Positions 1 through 10,092 of a stretch of DNA of 21,649 bases are shown in pieces. Under the pieces are notes generated by a model. It ran no database searches and was not told where the DNA came from. It saw only the letters and a list, made by a program, of their open reading frames with translations. A program made the position numbers and the translations under genes. Positions within the stretch are counted from its first letter, which is position 1. The number at the start of each line of letters is the position of its first letter. The stretch comes from Gymnopus androsaceus JB14 (taxonomy: Eukaryota; Basidiomycota; Agaricomycetes; Agaricales; Omphalotaceae): assembly GCA_009733575.1 (NCBI GenBank), contig ML770065.1:1-21649 (forward strand), given 5' to 3'.

Positions 1-554
1 AGCAACTTGTTATCCAACAAGCTTGCCTCGCTACACCATACCGCGCATAGGACTTTGATCGAGGCGCATTCACAAAGTTAAGTATGGTACCATTGCGCGT
101 ACCGTTACTCTGCAACCTCTTGGGTAGAATAGGTCCTCGGTAGATTTTAACTATCAGCTCGGGCTCACTATAGTTCTCTTATTGACCGTGTTTTGTTACT
201 AACAGAACCTAGGATTATTGGTTCTGCGCAGTTCTAGCCTTAGCCGAAAAATCGGCGTATCACCATCCTAATAACCGTTCCACAGCTTTTGAGGTCTCCT
301 CGACTATCATTAATGTAACAGGAGAAAGAGCAATCACTATTAGTCAGCAGTCTGGGGCGCTGAGGCCTAGGTGCAACTTGTTCAATCTCACCCCAAAGAG
401 CCTCACGAATGAGGAGGACACCGGGAGAGAGTAGATTGTTCATGTTCGAGCAGAGAGAACGGCGAGGAAATCAGGGAGGTTTTATAGCATTAGCGGGTAG
501 AGGTTAAGTTCACCAAGGTCCAACTTTTCAACTGTTGTTGAATTGCCTGTCTTA
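1..554. other. No recognisable gene
   Basis: I see no convincing coding region here. A short minus-strand open frame at 240-443 has no recognisable motif and no splice context that extends it. The stretch ends where the GGTTAA minisatellite starts. Confidence 0.4.
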
Positions 555-828
555 TTTGGTTAACGGGGAGTAGATTGCTTAATGGGGAGTAGTTTGATTA
601 ACGGGGAGGTGTTTGGTTAACTTGGTTAATGGGAGTTTGGTTAATGGGGAGCATTTTGGTTAATGGGGAGTATTTTGGTTAATGGGGATTATTTTGGTTA
701 ACAGGGAGCAGTTTGCTTAATGGGGAGTAGTTTGGTTAACGGGACGGGGAGGTGTTTGGTTAACATGGAGTAATTTTGGTTAATGGTGAGGCTTTTGGTT
801 AATGGGGATTAGTTTGGTTAACAGAGAG
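555..828 (+). repeat. GGTTAA-rich minisatellite array
   Basis: About 15 imperfect units of roughly 18-24 bp follow one another. The core is TTTGGTTAAYGGGGAG with variants GCTTAA and GATTAA, and the spacer is TA, CA, TT or GT rich. One unit carries an extra GGGAC. The units are too variable in length to be coding. The motif is not the usual fungal telomere repeat (TTAGGG). The same hexamer occurs in reverse complement (TTAACC) at 8740-9760. Confidence 0.8.
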
Positions 829-1029
829 CGCACAAGGGTTTGCAAGGATTTTATACCAAGGAAAAACAAGCTGGAATTATTATCGAATGGATTAAAAGAA
901 ATGGAATATGGAAAGCTGCCTTGTATACCTTGAAGGCCAAGGCAACGGTACGTATGGAAATGAAACTATCCTCCTCTACAGGTAATGACAGTCAATATCC
1001 CAGCCTGGTGTCTGCGTAACTCCTACTTT

Positions 1030-1873
1030 TCAGAAGAACACAACATCTCCGGGTTGAGCAGGAATCGGAGAGGTCCATAGCACAGGTGTCCAAGCCAATT
1101 TGCTCTTACGAGATACCTCAAAGGCATCAATGGCTTCAACTCCGAGGCTACCAAGACACAGCTTGAGCTTCTTGAGGACGATGCGTCCAGCTCTGGGAGT
1201 GGTGTATAACTCTTCGCTTTCCAATCCATTCTGCCAAAAAACTTTATTTTAACAAACATGTCCAGAGATAAGGGTTTCAAATGCACCTTAAGAAAGAAAT
1301 GGAGCGTGACGGGGCCAGCATCCTCCATCTCAGCTCCAAGCGAGCCTGCAGGGCCTGAAGACACAGCGACATCTGCCTCATCCAAGGACTGGGATTCTTT
1401 CTGCTTCGACCCTCTATTGACAACACGAACATTGAGCAGCTTGTGATACGACAGAAGTGTAGCCAATGTGCCCTTGGAAAACAAAGACTTGTCAATGTCG
1501 TACAGGCCCGGAAGATCCAAGTAGACTTTGCGCGATCGGGGGCCAATCGGGGTGCTTTGACGGACCTGTCAGATGCAGTCAGCGCAGGAAGAGCGAAAGC
1601 AGAAAAGGTCCGTACGAGCCAATAGCGTTTTCCCAAGTCTTCTTCGTGTAGCTCGCCTGTGTCAATGATTAGGTCTCGCGCTTTAAGTTTGGGAGGGGGT
1701 ATGAAATTCCGAGGAACAGGATTGACAGACTCGACATATTTGGCAATCTGGTGGTTGTTCTGGCGTACTATACTCGCCTTATTGCCACAGTACACTCGAG
1801 CTGCGGCCTTGTATCTTCGTTCGTAGAATGAACGTGGTTTAGATGGGGTCTTTCTGTCGGGAATGTGATCCAT
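1030..1873 (-). CDS. Hypothetical protein, three exons, about 245 residues
   Basis: I do not recognise this family. The gene reconstructs cleanly on the minus strand: exon 1 1616-1873 (86 codons), intron 1566-1615 (GTACGG...GACAG), exon 2 1287-1565 (93 codons), intron 1231-1286 (GTGCAT...GGCAG), exon 3 1030-1230 ending in a stop. Both introns shift the frame so that it stays open. The start is the first in-frame ATG at 1873; an upstream GTG is not a likely start. The N-terminus is basic (RKTPSKPRSFYERRYKAAAR). The middle holds motif-like stretches such as FIPPPKLKARDLI, GKRYWLV and KVYLDLPGLYDIDKSLF, and exon 3 encodes TPRAGRIVLKKLKL. No signal peptide or membrane segment is evident. Unlike several neighbours it shows no premature stop, which suggests a real, conserved gene. 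Function unknown; confidence is in the gene model, not a role. Confidence 0.6.
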
Positions 1874-1913
1874 GTTCACAGAGAATAAAGTTTGGGTTGG
1901 AGGTCTTTTAAGT

Positions 1914-2068
1914 GGGCAGTGGGCAGTTAACCAAGGTACGTGGTTTCACAAACAGGCGAGAATGGAGTCTACAATCAGCCCAAATCGGGCAGTGGGCAGT
2001 TTGTCATTTTACAAGGTACATGGTTTCACAAACAGGCGAGAATGGAGCCTACAATCAGCCCGAATCTG
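1914..2068 (+). repeat. Two-copy tandem duplication upstream of the 1873 start
   Basis: Two consecutive copies of about 73-82 bp (about 1914-1986 and 1987-2068) begin with GGGCAGTGGGCAGTT. They share a nearly identical block running from AAGGTAC through TGGTTTCACAAACAGGCGAG to CAATCAGCCC. The pair lies 40-200 bp upstream of the minus-strand gene start at 1873, so it falls in that gene's promoter region. A regulatory role is possible but not shown. Confidence 0.75.
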
Positions 2069-2587
2069 ACACCGCCTAAAGTTTATAGCCGCTGTCAACA
2101 TGGATGAATGGGTTAGTCCCGGGCTTATCCAGGGACTGCAAAGCAGAGAGCGATTCACCAGAAACGAGTCCATGATTTCAAGCATTGTTTAGTCCCCGAC
2201 TTGCATATTGAGGTATTTGTTTGAAATCAAGGGAAGGAATGCGTTACAGCGAAGCAGGTGCTTGTAGTTTTGGAGGTGTACAAAGATAGGGGTCATATGT
2301 GTTAAGTATGCAGAAGCAATACAGGTCCGTCATTGTGAACCGGACGAGACTACCGAGCTGGCTGAACAAAGGGTTCGGGTAATCAAGTTGGTCTCAAGTT
2401 CCCCGTCCTCTCTCTCTCTCTCTCTCCTTTGTCGGTTGAAGACTTTGAAGACATAGTTTGCTTGCTGCTTGCTAAGGTCACTGCAAGCAACGTTGCTGCC
2501 CCAGAGATATTCAGAGGCCAGTATTACGCCCTTCAGCTGAGCCTGCAACCGTACCTTTTCTCCAAGGCTTAGTCGAATCTGAACGGG
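2069..2587. other. Divergent intergenic region with a CT microsatellite
   Basis: This stretch separates the minus-strand gene starting at 1873 from the plus-strand gene starting at 2588, so it should hold two promoters. A pyrimidine CT/TC microsatellite lies at 2408-2426; CT-rich tracts are common upstream of fungal transcription starts. I see no clear TATA box and no ORF with plausible coding character. Confidence 0.45.
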
Positions 2588-5252
2588 ATGCCTCGTGATT
2601 CGAAGAAGGGGAAGGGTAGACAGAAGCGGAATGAAGACGCACCTCTAGTAATATGCTCTTTAGCTTTGGAGTTCTGCCACTGACTGTGTTTTGTATTCAG
2701 CAAAATGCGTCTGGTAAAGGGGGAGCTAGAAACAAGCTTACCCAGAAACAGAATATTGCGCTACGTAGTGTGTTAAGTGACTATTACCATGTCCTAGAAG
2801 CTACCGACGTTATCAAACAGCAGCTCGGCGAACGTCTACCTAAACCCTGCAATGAGTTTGTTAATAACAAAATCGATGAGCTGTTGAAAGCTCCAGAGTT
2901 CGCTGGGTTGACTAATGAGAAGAAGACGATCGCCCTGCAGGTATGTTCTTGATAACAGTCATTTCGCTCAACAGAGTCCCTAACATCTCGTGTCACCCTC
3001 CATGATGCATTTCGAAACTATCGGAAGCAATCATTCAGAAATGCATGGGCTAAAGCACACCCCGACGAAACTATACCCGTTGTTCAGGCTGGTTCTTCTT
3101 CCACTGCTGCCATCCCAATCCTCGACAAGCTCTGTAACGGAGTCACGGATCGAGAACTATTTAAAACAGAATATGAAGCACCCATCAATCAAAGGAAGGA
3201 AATGCTTCGCTCAGAGCGACTGGAGCATGGCAGGACCCTCAACCCTGCTGCTATATACCAACAAGCTCAAAAAGATGTGTGGAAGGCATTGACTGCTGAC
3301 GCAAAGGAGGATTTAAAGGAGAAGGCACATGCACTTAACAGTGATACTCTCCAGTAAGCACCTTCTTTCGTAGAAAGAACTATGTTACTCAATCATTTAC
3401 CGCTTTAGAAATCGACTTCACTATCTAAAGTTTACATGAACTTCTCACCAAGCTATGTTGGAGAGCGGACGGCTGGGAAAAAGAAGTCTAATGGTGTCGA
3501 TCCTTGTTTGTGAGAACGAGGGCGAAGGGGTAGCCAAATCATACTTGTAAGTCTCAAACGTTTCCGTCCAGTCACAGACTAATTTGGCAACGATGCCCAG
3601 CATTGTTTCAGGTGTGGATAAAGGTATCGAGATACCTGGCCAAGTAGAATTCATGAATGGAGTTGCCAGTACACTTGGCAAGATTGTCAAAGAATCCAGT
3701 GAGAACAATTAAGCCTGCATTGGAGAAAGTATACTAACTGAGGAAATTTCCAGGCGAACAGGAGCTAGAGACGGCTTTGAAGATGCCCCGAAATGGGATA
3801 AACCAAGTCATTCTGCCACCGTTTGATCATACGAACATGTCGTTGGAAGACCTCCAACACATTTTGAAAACTCTCTTCCAAGAGGCATGGAGTGAGATTC
3901 TCTTCAAATAACTAACTTGTGTTTAAATGCTGATATTAGGTCGAACAGATGATTCATATGGGCCACCCACTGTGGGTATGCCAGGACTGCCATGGCTCGC
4001 CATTGAGCAAAACCCGGAAGACTTCTATGACCTGCACCAATTGTGTATCCCATTAAGGATCCCAGATACAATGAGACGGGACGAGCTGGAGAAGCTGGTG
4101 GACCAGCTCAGTGGCATTCCTCGGGAATCGGAGGATCACTTCCGATTTTTCTCAAAGGAGGTGATTGAAAGGAAAGTACGGGATCGACAGGTAAAGGAAG
4201 AAGAGGCAAGTAGAGCTGGAGAGGAAATTGAGATGGATGACATCTCCGAAGAGACACCAGTTTTGCTGGATGATGAGGGAATGGTCTCAGTCGAATCTTC
4301 CTCTATTCGGGCCTGCAGTCCAAACGGTACTGCTTCCACAGGTGGTTGGGGATATACTGACTCAGATGAGTCTTCATCCATGGAGGCTTGGACTCCGAAA
4401 GCTACCACTTCCACAGATGGGTTGCGAGACAATGCTATTCCTTCGACTACCTGCTTGGCTGCAGCAAGCCCATCTTCTACTCAACATGGTCCCTTTTTGC
4501 AATCTTCCCCGGCATCTACTGCGCAAGATGACTGTTGCGTACATACCGACTCAGATGAGTCTTCATCCATGAAGGCTTGGGCTCCGAAAGTTATTACTTC
4601 CGCAGATGGGTTGCGAGACAATGCTACTTCTTCAACTACCTACTTGACTACAACAAGCCCATCTTCTGCCCAACAGCATCCCTTTTCGCAATCTTCCCTT
4701 GCACCTACTGTGCAAGGTAACTGTCACATATACCCCAACTTGAATGAGTCTTCGTCCATGCAGGATTGGGCTCAGCGCGGTACTACCGCTTCTGAGAATG
4801 GGTTGGGAGACAGCGCTACTCCTTTGACCACCTATTTGACCACCACCACCCCATCTTCTGCTCAACGCCATTACATTTCGCAATCTTTCCTTGCACATCC
4901 TGTACAAGGTGACCATCGAATATACAACAACTCAGACAAGTTTTTGTCAATGCAGGCTTGGGCTCGGAGAGATACTACTGCTTCTGCAGATGAGTTTGGT
5001 GACCGTGTTACTTCGACCACCTACTCGATGGCAACTAGCCCAGCTTCTGCTCAACACCATGATGGACCCATATACCCCAATTCAATTCAGCAACCTCTAC
5101 CAACCACGATGCTGCGCTCCTCTCCGAGTTCATTATTTGGGGCTGTAGACCCTGTTTATACCGTCTCGGAAAACACTCGGGTCAGTTCACCAAACACAAC
5201 TCATTCCATCTATTGGGTGAATGGAGGGCTTTGGGATACCAATCTACCTTGA
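2588..5252 (+). CDS. Hypothetical multi-exon protein with internal repeats, possibly disrupted
   Basis: Suggested exons are 2588-2647, 2701-2940, 2977-3353, 3409-3546, 3601-3698, 3754-3891 and 3940-5252. Introns are 36-55 nt with GT...AG ends, several with CTAAC branch sites; the 36-nt one is doubtful and could be longer. The start ATG gives a lysine-rich N-terminus (MPRDSKKGKGRQKRNEDAPL). The middle (about residues 80-370) resembles no family I can name; readable stretches include YGPPTVGMPGLPWLAIEQNP and MRRDELEKLVDQLSG. The last exon becomes acidic and then Ser/Thr/Gln-rich with four tandem repeats (see 4356-5090). Oddity: in exon 4 the best coding sense leaves the frame near 3430 and returns near 3483 beside an A5 run, implying two compensating single-base indels or sequencing errors. 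The same frame continues past the TGA at 5250-5252. It may be a lineage-specific gene, perhaps decaying. Confidence 0.5.
4356..5090 (+). repeat. Four coding tandem repeats of 189-192 bp
   Basis: Units start at 4356, 4545, 4734 and 4926. The first two are exactly 189 nt and the third 192 nt, so each adds 63 or 64 residues in frame; the fourth is shortened and diverged. Each unit opens with a [D/N]ESSSM.[A/D]W core, runs through a TT[S/A]..GL.D segment and a Thr/Ser-rich patch, and ends with SAQ..P..QS and a QG/QD.C.[I/V] segment. Lengths divisible by three and conserved Trp and Ser positions indicate expansion under reading-frame constraint. The composition suggests a disordered, possibly phosphorylated tail. 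Confidence 0.85.
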
Positions 5253-5261
5253 GGCAGACAG

Positions 5262-6152
5262 ATGAAGGGACCCGAAAATGTTGAAGGGTGTGGCCGAGGG
5301 CCAAACGCTACTTTTGTCAAGCAAGAAATGGACAAAAACCTCTCGGGCATTTCCATGGGTCCTTCTTTGGCTTCATTGTTTCCAGCACATGCATCAGCCA
5401 GGTCTACATATGGTTCAGTCCACAGCTCCTCCGAGGATGCTGGACTGCACTTTCCCTCTCCCATTTGATCGTTCCTGCCCAACCAGCAGATGGTCCTCCC
5501 ATACCGCTCATTCCACAGTGGCTCGGTGTCTAATGAACGGACTGACTTCAAAAACCCAACTCCAGCGCCTGAATCTTCTTTCCCTTCATCATTCCCGCCG
5601 ATTGAACCTACTCGGAGCACGACATCATTTGGAGATCAGTCAAAGTTGAGTGACTATGAATCATACATGTGCACACATTGTGAGGTTGATTCGACAGAAG
5701 ACGAGACGTTGAACAGTGCTGTGCCCGAGTCTTCCGACTACAAGATGGTCAATGGTGTGGAATCATACATGCGCACACGTTGTGAGGCTGATTCAATGGA
5801 AGACGAGGAGATGTTGAACAGTGCTGGGCCCAGAAGGTCTTCCTGCTACAAGATCATCGATGGTGTGCCAGTTAGGAGAAACGGTATACCCTGTGGAAAC
5901 TGGAAAGGCTACGCAGTGCTGGACCGATTTGATACCACCAGAATACTCACCTGTTTGGTGGAGATTGAAGAATGGGTCCATCTTGTTGAGGGGATGGTCA
6001 AATTGTATGATCAATACAACAATCCTAACGGAGAGCTCTCCCGAGAAGACTATATCCTGTATCGGAAAGACCCGGAGAGATTCACTCAGATGAGGAAGAA
6101 CAGGTTCTCCATGGAGCCGGTGCGCAGGTCACCTTGTAAGACGCGCGCTTGA
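5262..6152 (+). pseudogene. In-frame continuation beyond two TGA codons
   Basis: The frame of the preceding exon continues from 5262 to 6152, interrupted only by TGA codons at 5250-5252 and 5466-5468. A 45-nt intron at 5217-5261 (GTGAAT...GACAG) would remove the first stop and keep the frame. A 69-nt one at 5418-5486 (GTCCAC...ACCAG) would remove the second, but its donor is poor. The encoded segment is Ser/Pro-rich and has a second repeat: two copies of an ESYM.T.CE.DS.ED unit starting at 5658 and 5760 (102 bp apart). It ends with a more ordered part (GIPCGNWKGYAVLDRFDTTR, then a Glu/Trp-rich helix-like stretch) and a basic C-terminus. Either this is the true C-terminus of the same gene reached by splicing, or the gene has two nonsense mutations. 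Function unknown. Confidence 0.5.
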
Positions 6153-6250
6153 GGAAGAGTAGGTTCTCCATGGAGCCGGTGCGCAAGTCGCCTTGTAAGA
6201 CGTGCGCTTGAGGAAGAGTAGGTTCTCCATGGAGTCGGTGCGCAGGTCAT
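6091..6250 (+). repeat. 59-bp tandem repeat spanning a stop codon
   Basis: Copies start at 6091, 6150 and 6209 (unit 59 bp); the third is cut off near 6250. The unit runs from TGAGGAAGA, through GGTTCTCCATGGAG, to CCTTGTAAGACG. The TGA that ends the long open frame (6150-6152) is the first codon of the second copy. Since 59 is not a multiple of three, each added copy would change the C-terminal frame. Confidence 0.85.
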
Positions 6251-6363
6251 TGTTTGGACAAAGGGTAGGACGTCGATGTTTGGCTTATCATTAGTTTTCT
6301 TCTATTAGCTTTATTCAGTACAATGCTGCAGCCCTATTAGTCTGTTTGGCTACCTTGCTTCCT

Positions 6364-6734
6364 CGGGCTTCATCATCTTGTTCTGGCCATTGTTACGGTA
6401 TTCAACTACTGTACTGTTTCTTCACATATTGTATTCAACTACAACTCACCGTTTTGTCGACTTACTTTTGCCTGGTTTTTGTTCTCTCGGGCTTCATCAT
6501 CTTGTTCTGGCCATTGTTACGGTATTCAACTACCATACCTGTTTCTTCACATTGTATTCAACTACAACTCACCGTTTTGTCAACTTACTTTTGCCTGGTT
6601 TTTGTTCTCTCGGGCTTCATCATCTTGTTCTGGCCATTATTACGGTATTCAACTACCGTACTGTTTCTTCACATATTGTATTCAACCTACAACTCACTGT
6701 TTTGTCGACTTACTTTTGCCTGGTTTTTGTTCTC
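6364..6734 (+). repeat. 123/124-bp tandem triplication
   Basis: Units start at 6364, 6488 and 6611 with a CGGGCTTCATCATCTTGTTC head and a TTTGCCTGGTTTTTGTTCTC tail, differing by a few substitutions and one indel. Every frame of the triplication is open, so it produces overlapping Phe/Leu/Ser-rich frames at about 6346-6796. Since the unit length changes frame and the frames have no start or domain context, I treat these as spurious. It lies 3' of the plus-strand gene, possibly in a 3' UTR. Confidence 0.85.
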
Positions 6735-7244
6735 TTATAGATAATTCTACTAACAAGTCCTTGATTGTTGACAACGCCGCATCCCGAAACTTTTAAGTTG
6801 GGATTGGCAGTGGCCAGCTTCCGCCAGTCCGGCGTGATGTGAAGAGCGGCGGGCGTATGCATGTGAGCACCCGGCGCTTACGGACTCGACGGATTTCTTT
6901 CCTTCCACCATATAGCGAGTCGTCTGTTCTTCGGCGCTCGCTCCTCTTGTTCTTTTTCAGACTAGTAATCCATTCTGGGGTATCTGACGTCTGCTCAGTC
7001 GTTACGGACTTTTTCTATACATATGGACTTTAGCTATTCATTGCCCTCAGTCTTTCGACACCGTTATACTTGTGTCGTTCTGAGGGTAAGCTTATTCGAG
7101 TACTTCCTGTTCGTTCACGAAGCTAATTACTCTATTAGATTTTACTTATTACTTCGTTCAACAGGTTGCTAGTCAGTCGTCGTAATATGTAACTAAAAGG
7201 AATTTAGAAATGAGGAGCGTAGAGAACTTTGGGTATGGTAAAAA
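6735..7244. other. No recognisable gene
   Basis: Mostly AT-rich sequence. A short plus-strand frame at 6839-7033 has no recognisable motif. I cannot assign a feature between the triplication and the CBP80 fragment. Confidence 0.4.
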
Positions 7245-8251
7245 GTGTATGGAGAATCGAAACTAGGAAACGAGTGTCAATGGAATAAAGAGAAAACTGA
7301 ACTGGATATGGAAACCGGAAGTTGGGATCTCCGGTGGGACTCGATCAATGACTTACGCTTTGACCGACCCGTCACGTATCTTCAACAAGTTTACTTGCAT
7401 CTATCTTCCATTTGTGTAGACAATGCTGACGAGGTACGGACTCGCAAATAACGTTCACTACACATAGTATTCATCCCTTCTACCTTCCTAGACACCGTCT
7501 CAGCACCCGAAAGCTTTGGCTTCCAGGATGCGCCCTACCCCCGTCCCTACGCTGATTATCCCTCAACGACGCCTTATCATCATCGTCATCCTTTACTCCC
7601 TTTAACCTTCCCTCTATCCTGGTACCCCGGAAGTAACTGAACTTGATGGTTACCGATGATTTTGGTCTATCTACAGAAGCTGAAGAATCGGATATTAGTA
7701 AAGAGGATTGGCCGGTGTTTTTCTTGAGGTTGTTTGCTGATAATATAGGTTTTCGTTTTGATTCTCTATTCCGCTATCTTCGTTTGGTAACACCATACCC
7801 AAACATACCAGCAGGCTACGCCATACGCACCAATGTCCTGGCCATCATCCACGTTTTCGAAGTTAACCGAAAGAATGCGCGACAATACTACTTGAATACC
7901 CGAAATGAGTGCTGCATGGGATGTTCAAGCCAAAACCCGGCTAGATGATGAAGAGTCAGTGGTAATCCGTGATTGGCAGCTGGAAAGTACACTACTCGAG
8001 GTAACATATATATCTACACAACTACAACTGATTTTCATTTCCGTACCATCTTCGATGCCTCCTTCATCCTACCCGACTCGTCCTTAAACCAAATATACTG
8101 TCTCATCACGGAGGTGTGCAAGCTCTCACCAACGACTGTCGGACCTGCAATAGGGAAATCCATACGAAAGCTTTATGCTAGTCTCACAGACGGACTAGAC
8201 GTGGATATTGAAAGATGGTTCTCAGATTGGTTCACGATTCATATGAGTAAT
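7245..8251 (+). pseudogene. Decayed fragment of nuclear cap-binding protein subunit 1 (CBP80)
   Basis: CBP80 binds the 5' cap of nuclear RNA with CBP20 and is built of MIF4G-type helical repeats. Only the middle of the protein is readable here, in order: YLQQVYLHL (about 7376), SFGFQDAPYPRPYADYP (about 7512), FNLPSILVP (about 7600), GLSTEAEESDISKEDWP.FFLRLF, IPAGYAIRTNVLAII.VFEVNRK, DWQLESTLLE, and the diagnostic LSPTTVGPAIGKSIRKLY followed by FSDWFTIHMSN. Remnant intron borders survive (7434-7491, after 7999, and a GTACGT donor at 8252). The frame is broken several times: at the first splice junction, by a one-base loss near 7630 that brings in TAA, and near 7900 where LEYPK appears in another frame. 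The N-terminal part and the C-terminal half after HMSN are missing. CBP80 is normally single copy, so a functional copy should exist elsewhere. The assignment rests on remembered family motifs. Confidence 0.75.
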
Positions 8252-8739
8252 GTACGTTGCCTGTGGAAGCTCCTGGTCCGCATTTCACGTCTGATCATCC
8301 AAGTACGTCTGATCATCCTTGGTCGCTCTCTTTTCTTTTACCGAAGACCAATTCTACAGTAGATCTAAACGCTTGAGGAAGGCATCTTGCTTTTCCAGTG
8401 AGAACACCGTGCTGAGCGAATCTGTCAGCTTGCGTGGAGTCCAGTGTCGAGCGGTGTATGAACTCGAGCTCAATGAAATAATGTATATGCGCCGATACTC
8501 AGAGAGAGCGATATGAACTGAGCTGCCCGAAAACCTTCAATCTGTCCAATGTATAGAGCTAAGGTTCATAGATTTACATGGTTGTGTTAGCTAGTGGTGA
8601 CTATGTCCGTTGTAGTGTTAGGGATCAATACAGGAACCTCCTTCATTAGACCAGGCGCATCAAAGGACGGCGAGTCCACAAGAGGCGATTAACTGCTTTT
8701 CTAAAGCGGTTCATTAGAACACAAAAGGTCGGTGGGCTT
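8252..8739. other. No recognisable gene; possible CBP80 decay tail
   Basis: The next CBP80 exon would be expected here but I could not find it. A 14-bp direct repeat (ACGTCTGATCATCC) occurs at about 8286 and 8304. Short frames at 8319-8516 have no motif. Confidence 0.35.
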
Positions 8740-9760
8740 AACCAGTTTTATAATTAACCTTATGATTGCCAAGGCAACTCGTCCTTCACGGAAAGGTACG
8801 TAGATTAACCACTTGCTTCTTGCTCTTCTCCCTCACCATCCTCTTCCTCTGTTCGCTGAATGACCACGACGACCACGACCACCGGGATGTAGGAACTGAG
8901 TTCGTTGTTCAACAACTAATTCTGTTGCTCTACAAAGTTTTGTAGTCGTTGTATGGCTGAGGGATGGTCGAGCTTTGGGGTACACCACGGTATGAGAAAT
9001 ATTAGCTCAAAATTGTATGCATCTCAATCTGCGCCTCCATGTCCTCCCTTCTTCCGTACCCCTCTCCATGCCCTCCATGCCCTTTTCTCTCCTTATGCTC
9101 TGATTGTGCATGCGAGGAGGTATCCAGTTTAACCACCCAATAGATTAACCACTAAGGGTACATCTCCGTCGACCGCCATTACTTATTAACCACACGGAAG
9201 GATTGACCGCCGAGAAGGTAAGCAGAACTTATTTAACAGTTAACCTATGTGATGAATTAACTACTAACAACCCAATTAACCGCAAGGTGCACGGAGTCTT
9301 TGGTACTCGAAAGTATTAGCCACTAAGGGTACATCTCCGTCGACCGCTATTACTTATTAGGGATGAGTTGCAAGGATTAACCACTTAAGAAGGTAAGCAG
9401 GTTGAGTTAACTTATAGGACTGATTAATCGCTAACAAATTCATGTTAACCATTGTGCTATTTACTTAACCACTTAGGATTATTAACCACCGAATGTACGC
9501 CTCCGTTAACCACTATTACCTTAACCATTTCAATACAAGGGTAAGTGCTCCATATGTTGTTATAATTAACCGATTTCGCTATAATAGGCAGTTCCGGTTG
9601 AGATTGGAACTGGTTAAGAAAAACCGGTTACACTTTTCAATGTATTGTAACTTCGCATATGTATACCTCAGTTAATAGCACAGACAATCAGCCTTGCCCT
9701 AATTTAATAACATTTAATCCTTTAACTATAACTAATCATTAATAGCATTAAAATTTAAGG
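8740..9760 (+). repeat. TTAACC-rich non-coding region
   Basis: TTAACC and close variants (TTAACT, TTAATC, TTGACC) recur through this stretch, commonly as GATTAACCAC or ATTAACCAC, without a fixed period overall. It is AT-rich with no plausible ORF. The motif is the reverse complement of the GGTTAA core at 555-828. A clearer tandem structure lies inside it at 9144-9522. Confidence 0.65.
9144..9522 (+). repeat. About 170-bp unit present in 2-3 copies
   Basis: Copy 1 starts at 9144, copy 2 at 9315 (171 bp later) and a diverged partial copy 3 at 9481 (166 bp later). The heads share CACTAAGGGTACATCTCCGT followed by CGACCG.TATTACTTATTA. Further in, copies 1 and 2 share AAGGATTRACC and GAAGGTAAGCAG. 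The TTAACC motifs recur at similar places in each copy. Confidence 0.75.
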
Positions 9761-10092
9761 ATGCTTTCGCGCTTGATGTCTGAGTCCTGGCTACCTAAGT
9801 ATACCTTGCCATCAACTTGCTTCCTTTCCCCCCATCGAGCTTCCCTAGGGTTGTACCGACCGTGACCATTCATTAACTAACAGCCATACATCACAACCAT
9901 GTATGGATTTCATATGGAGTGTATGATACCATACCTCCATGCGCCTGTGAGTGTGCTGATGCAATGCTGACTCAGAACTCGTATAGTAGCACATGAATCC
10001 CAGGTACATTCTATTGCTCTATGCATACGACTTGATACAGTATTTCAGTGTTCCACTGACTCTGAGCCCTCTTCACAAAGTAGTCTTGAACA
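9761..10092. other. 3' flank of the GH76 gene; no gene seen
   Basis: AT-rich sequence downstream of the stop codon of the minus-strand GH76 gene at 10093. No ORF or repeat of note. Confidence 0.4.

Noticed and set aside
555..828. Internal telomere repeat
   Set aside because: The unit is GGTTAAYGGGGAG with variable spacing, not TTAGGG; it is better called a minisatellite.
1277..1615. Read-through of the minus-strand exon 1 frame to 1277
   Set aside because: Sense is lost after YWLV; a GTACGG...GACAG intron restores a coherent frame, so the extension is an artefact.
5250..5468. Two in-frame TGA codons read as selenocysteine
   Set aside because: Agaricomycetes are not known to use selenocysteine, I see no matching RNA structure downstream, and nonsense mutation or splicing explains both codons.
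6346..6796. Three overlapping frames as membrane proteins
   Set aside because: They all derive from one tandemly repeated 123/124-bp unit and have no independent start, domain or splice support.
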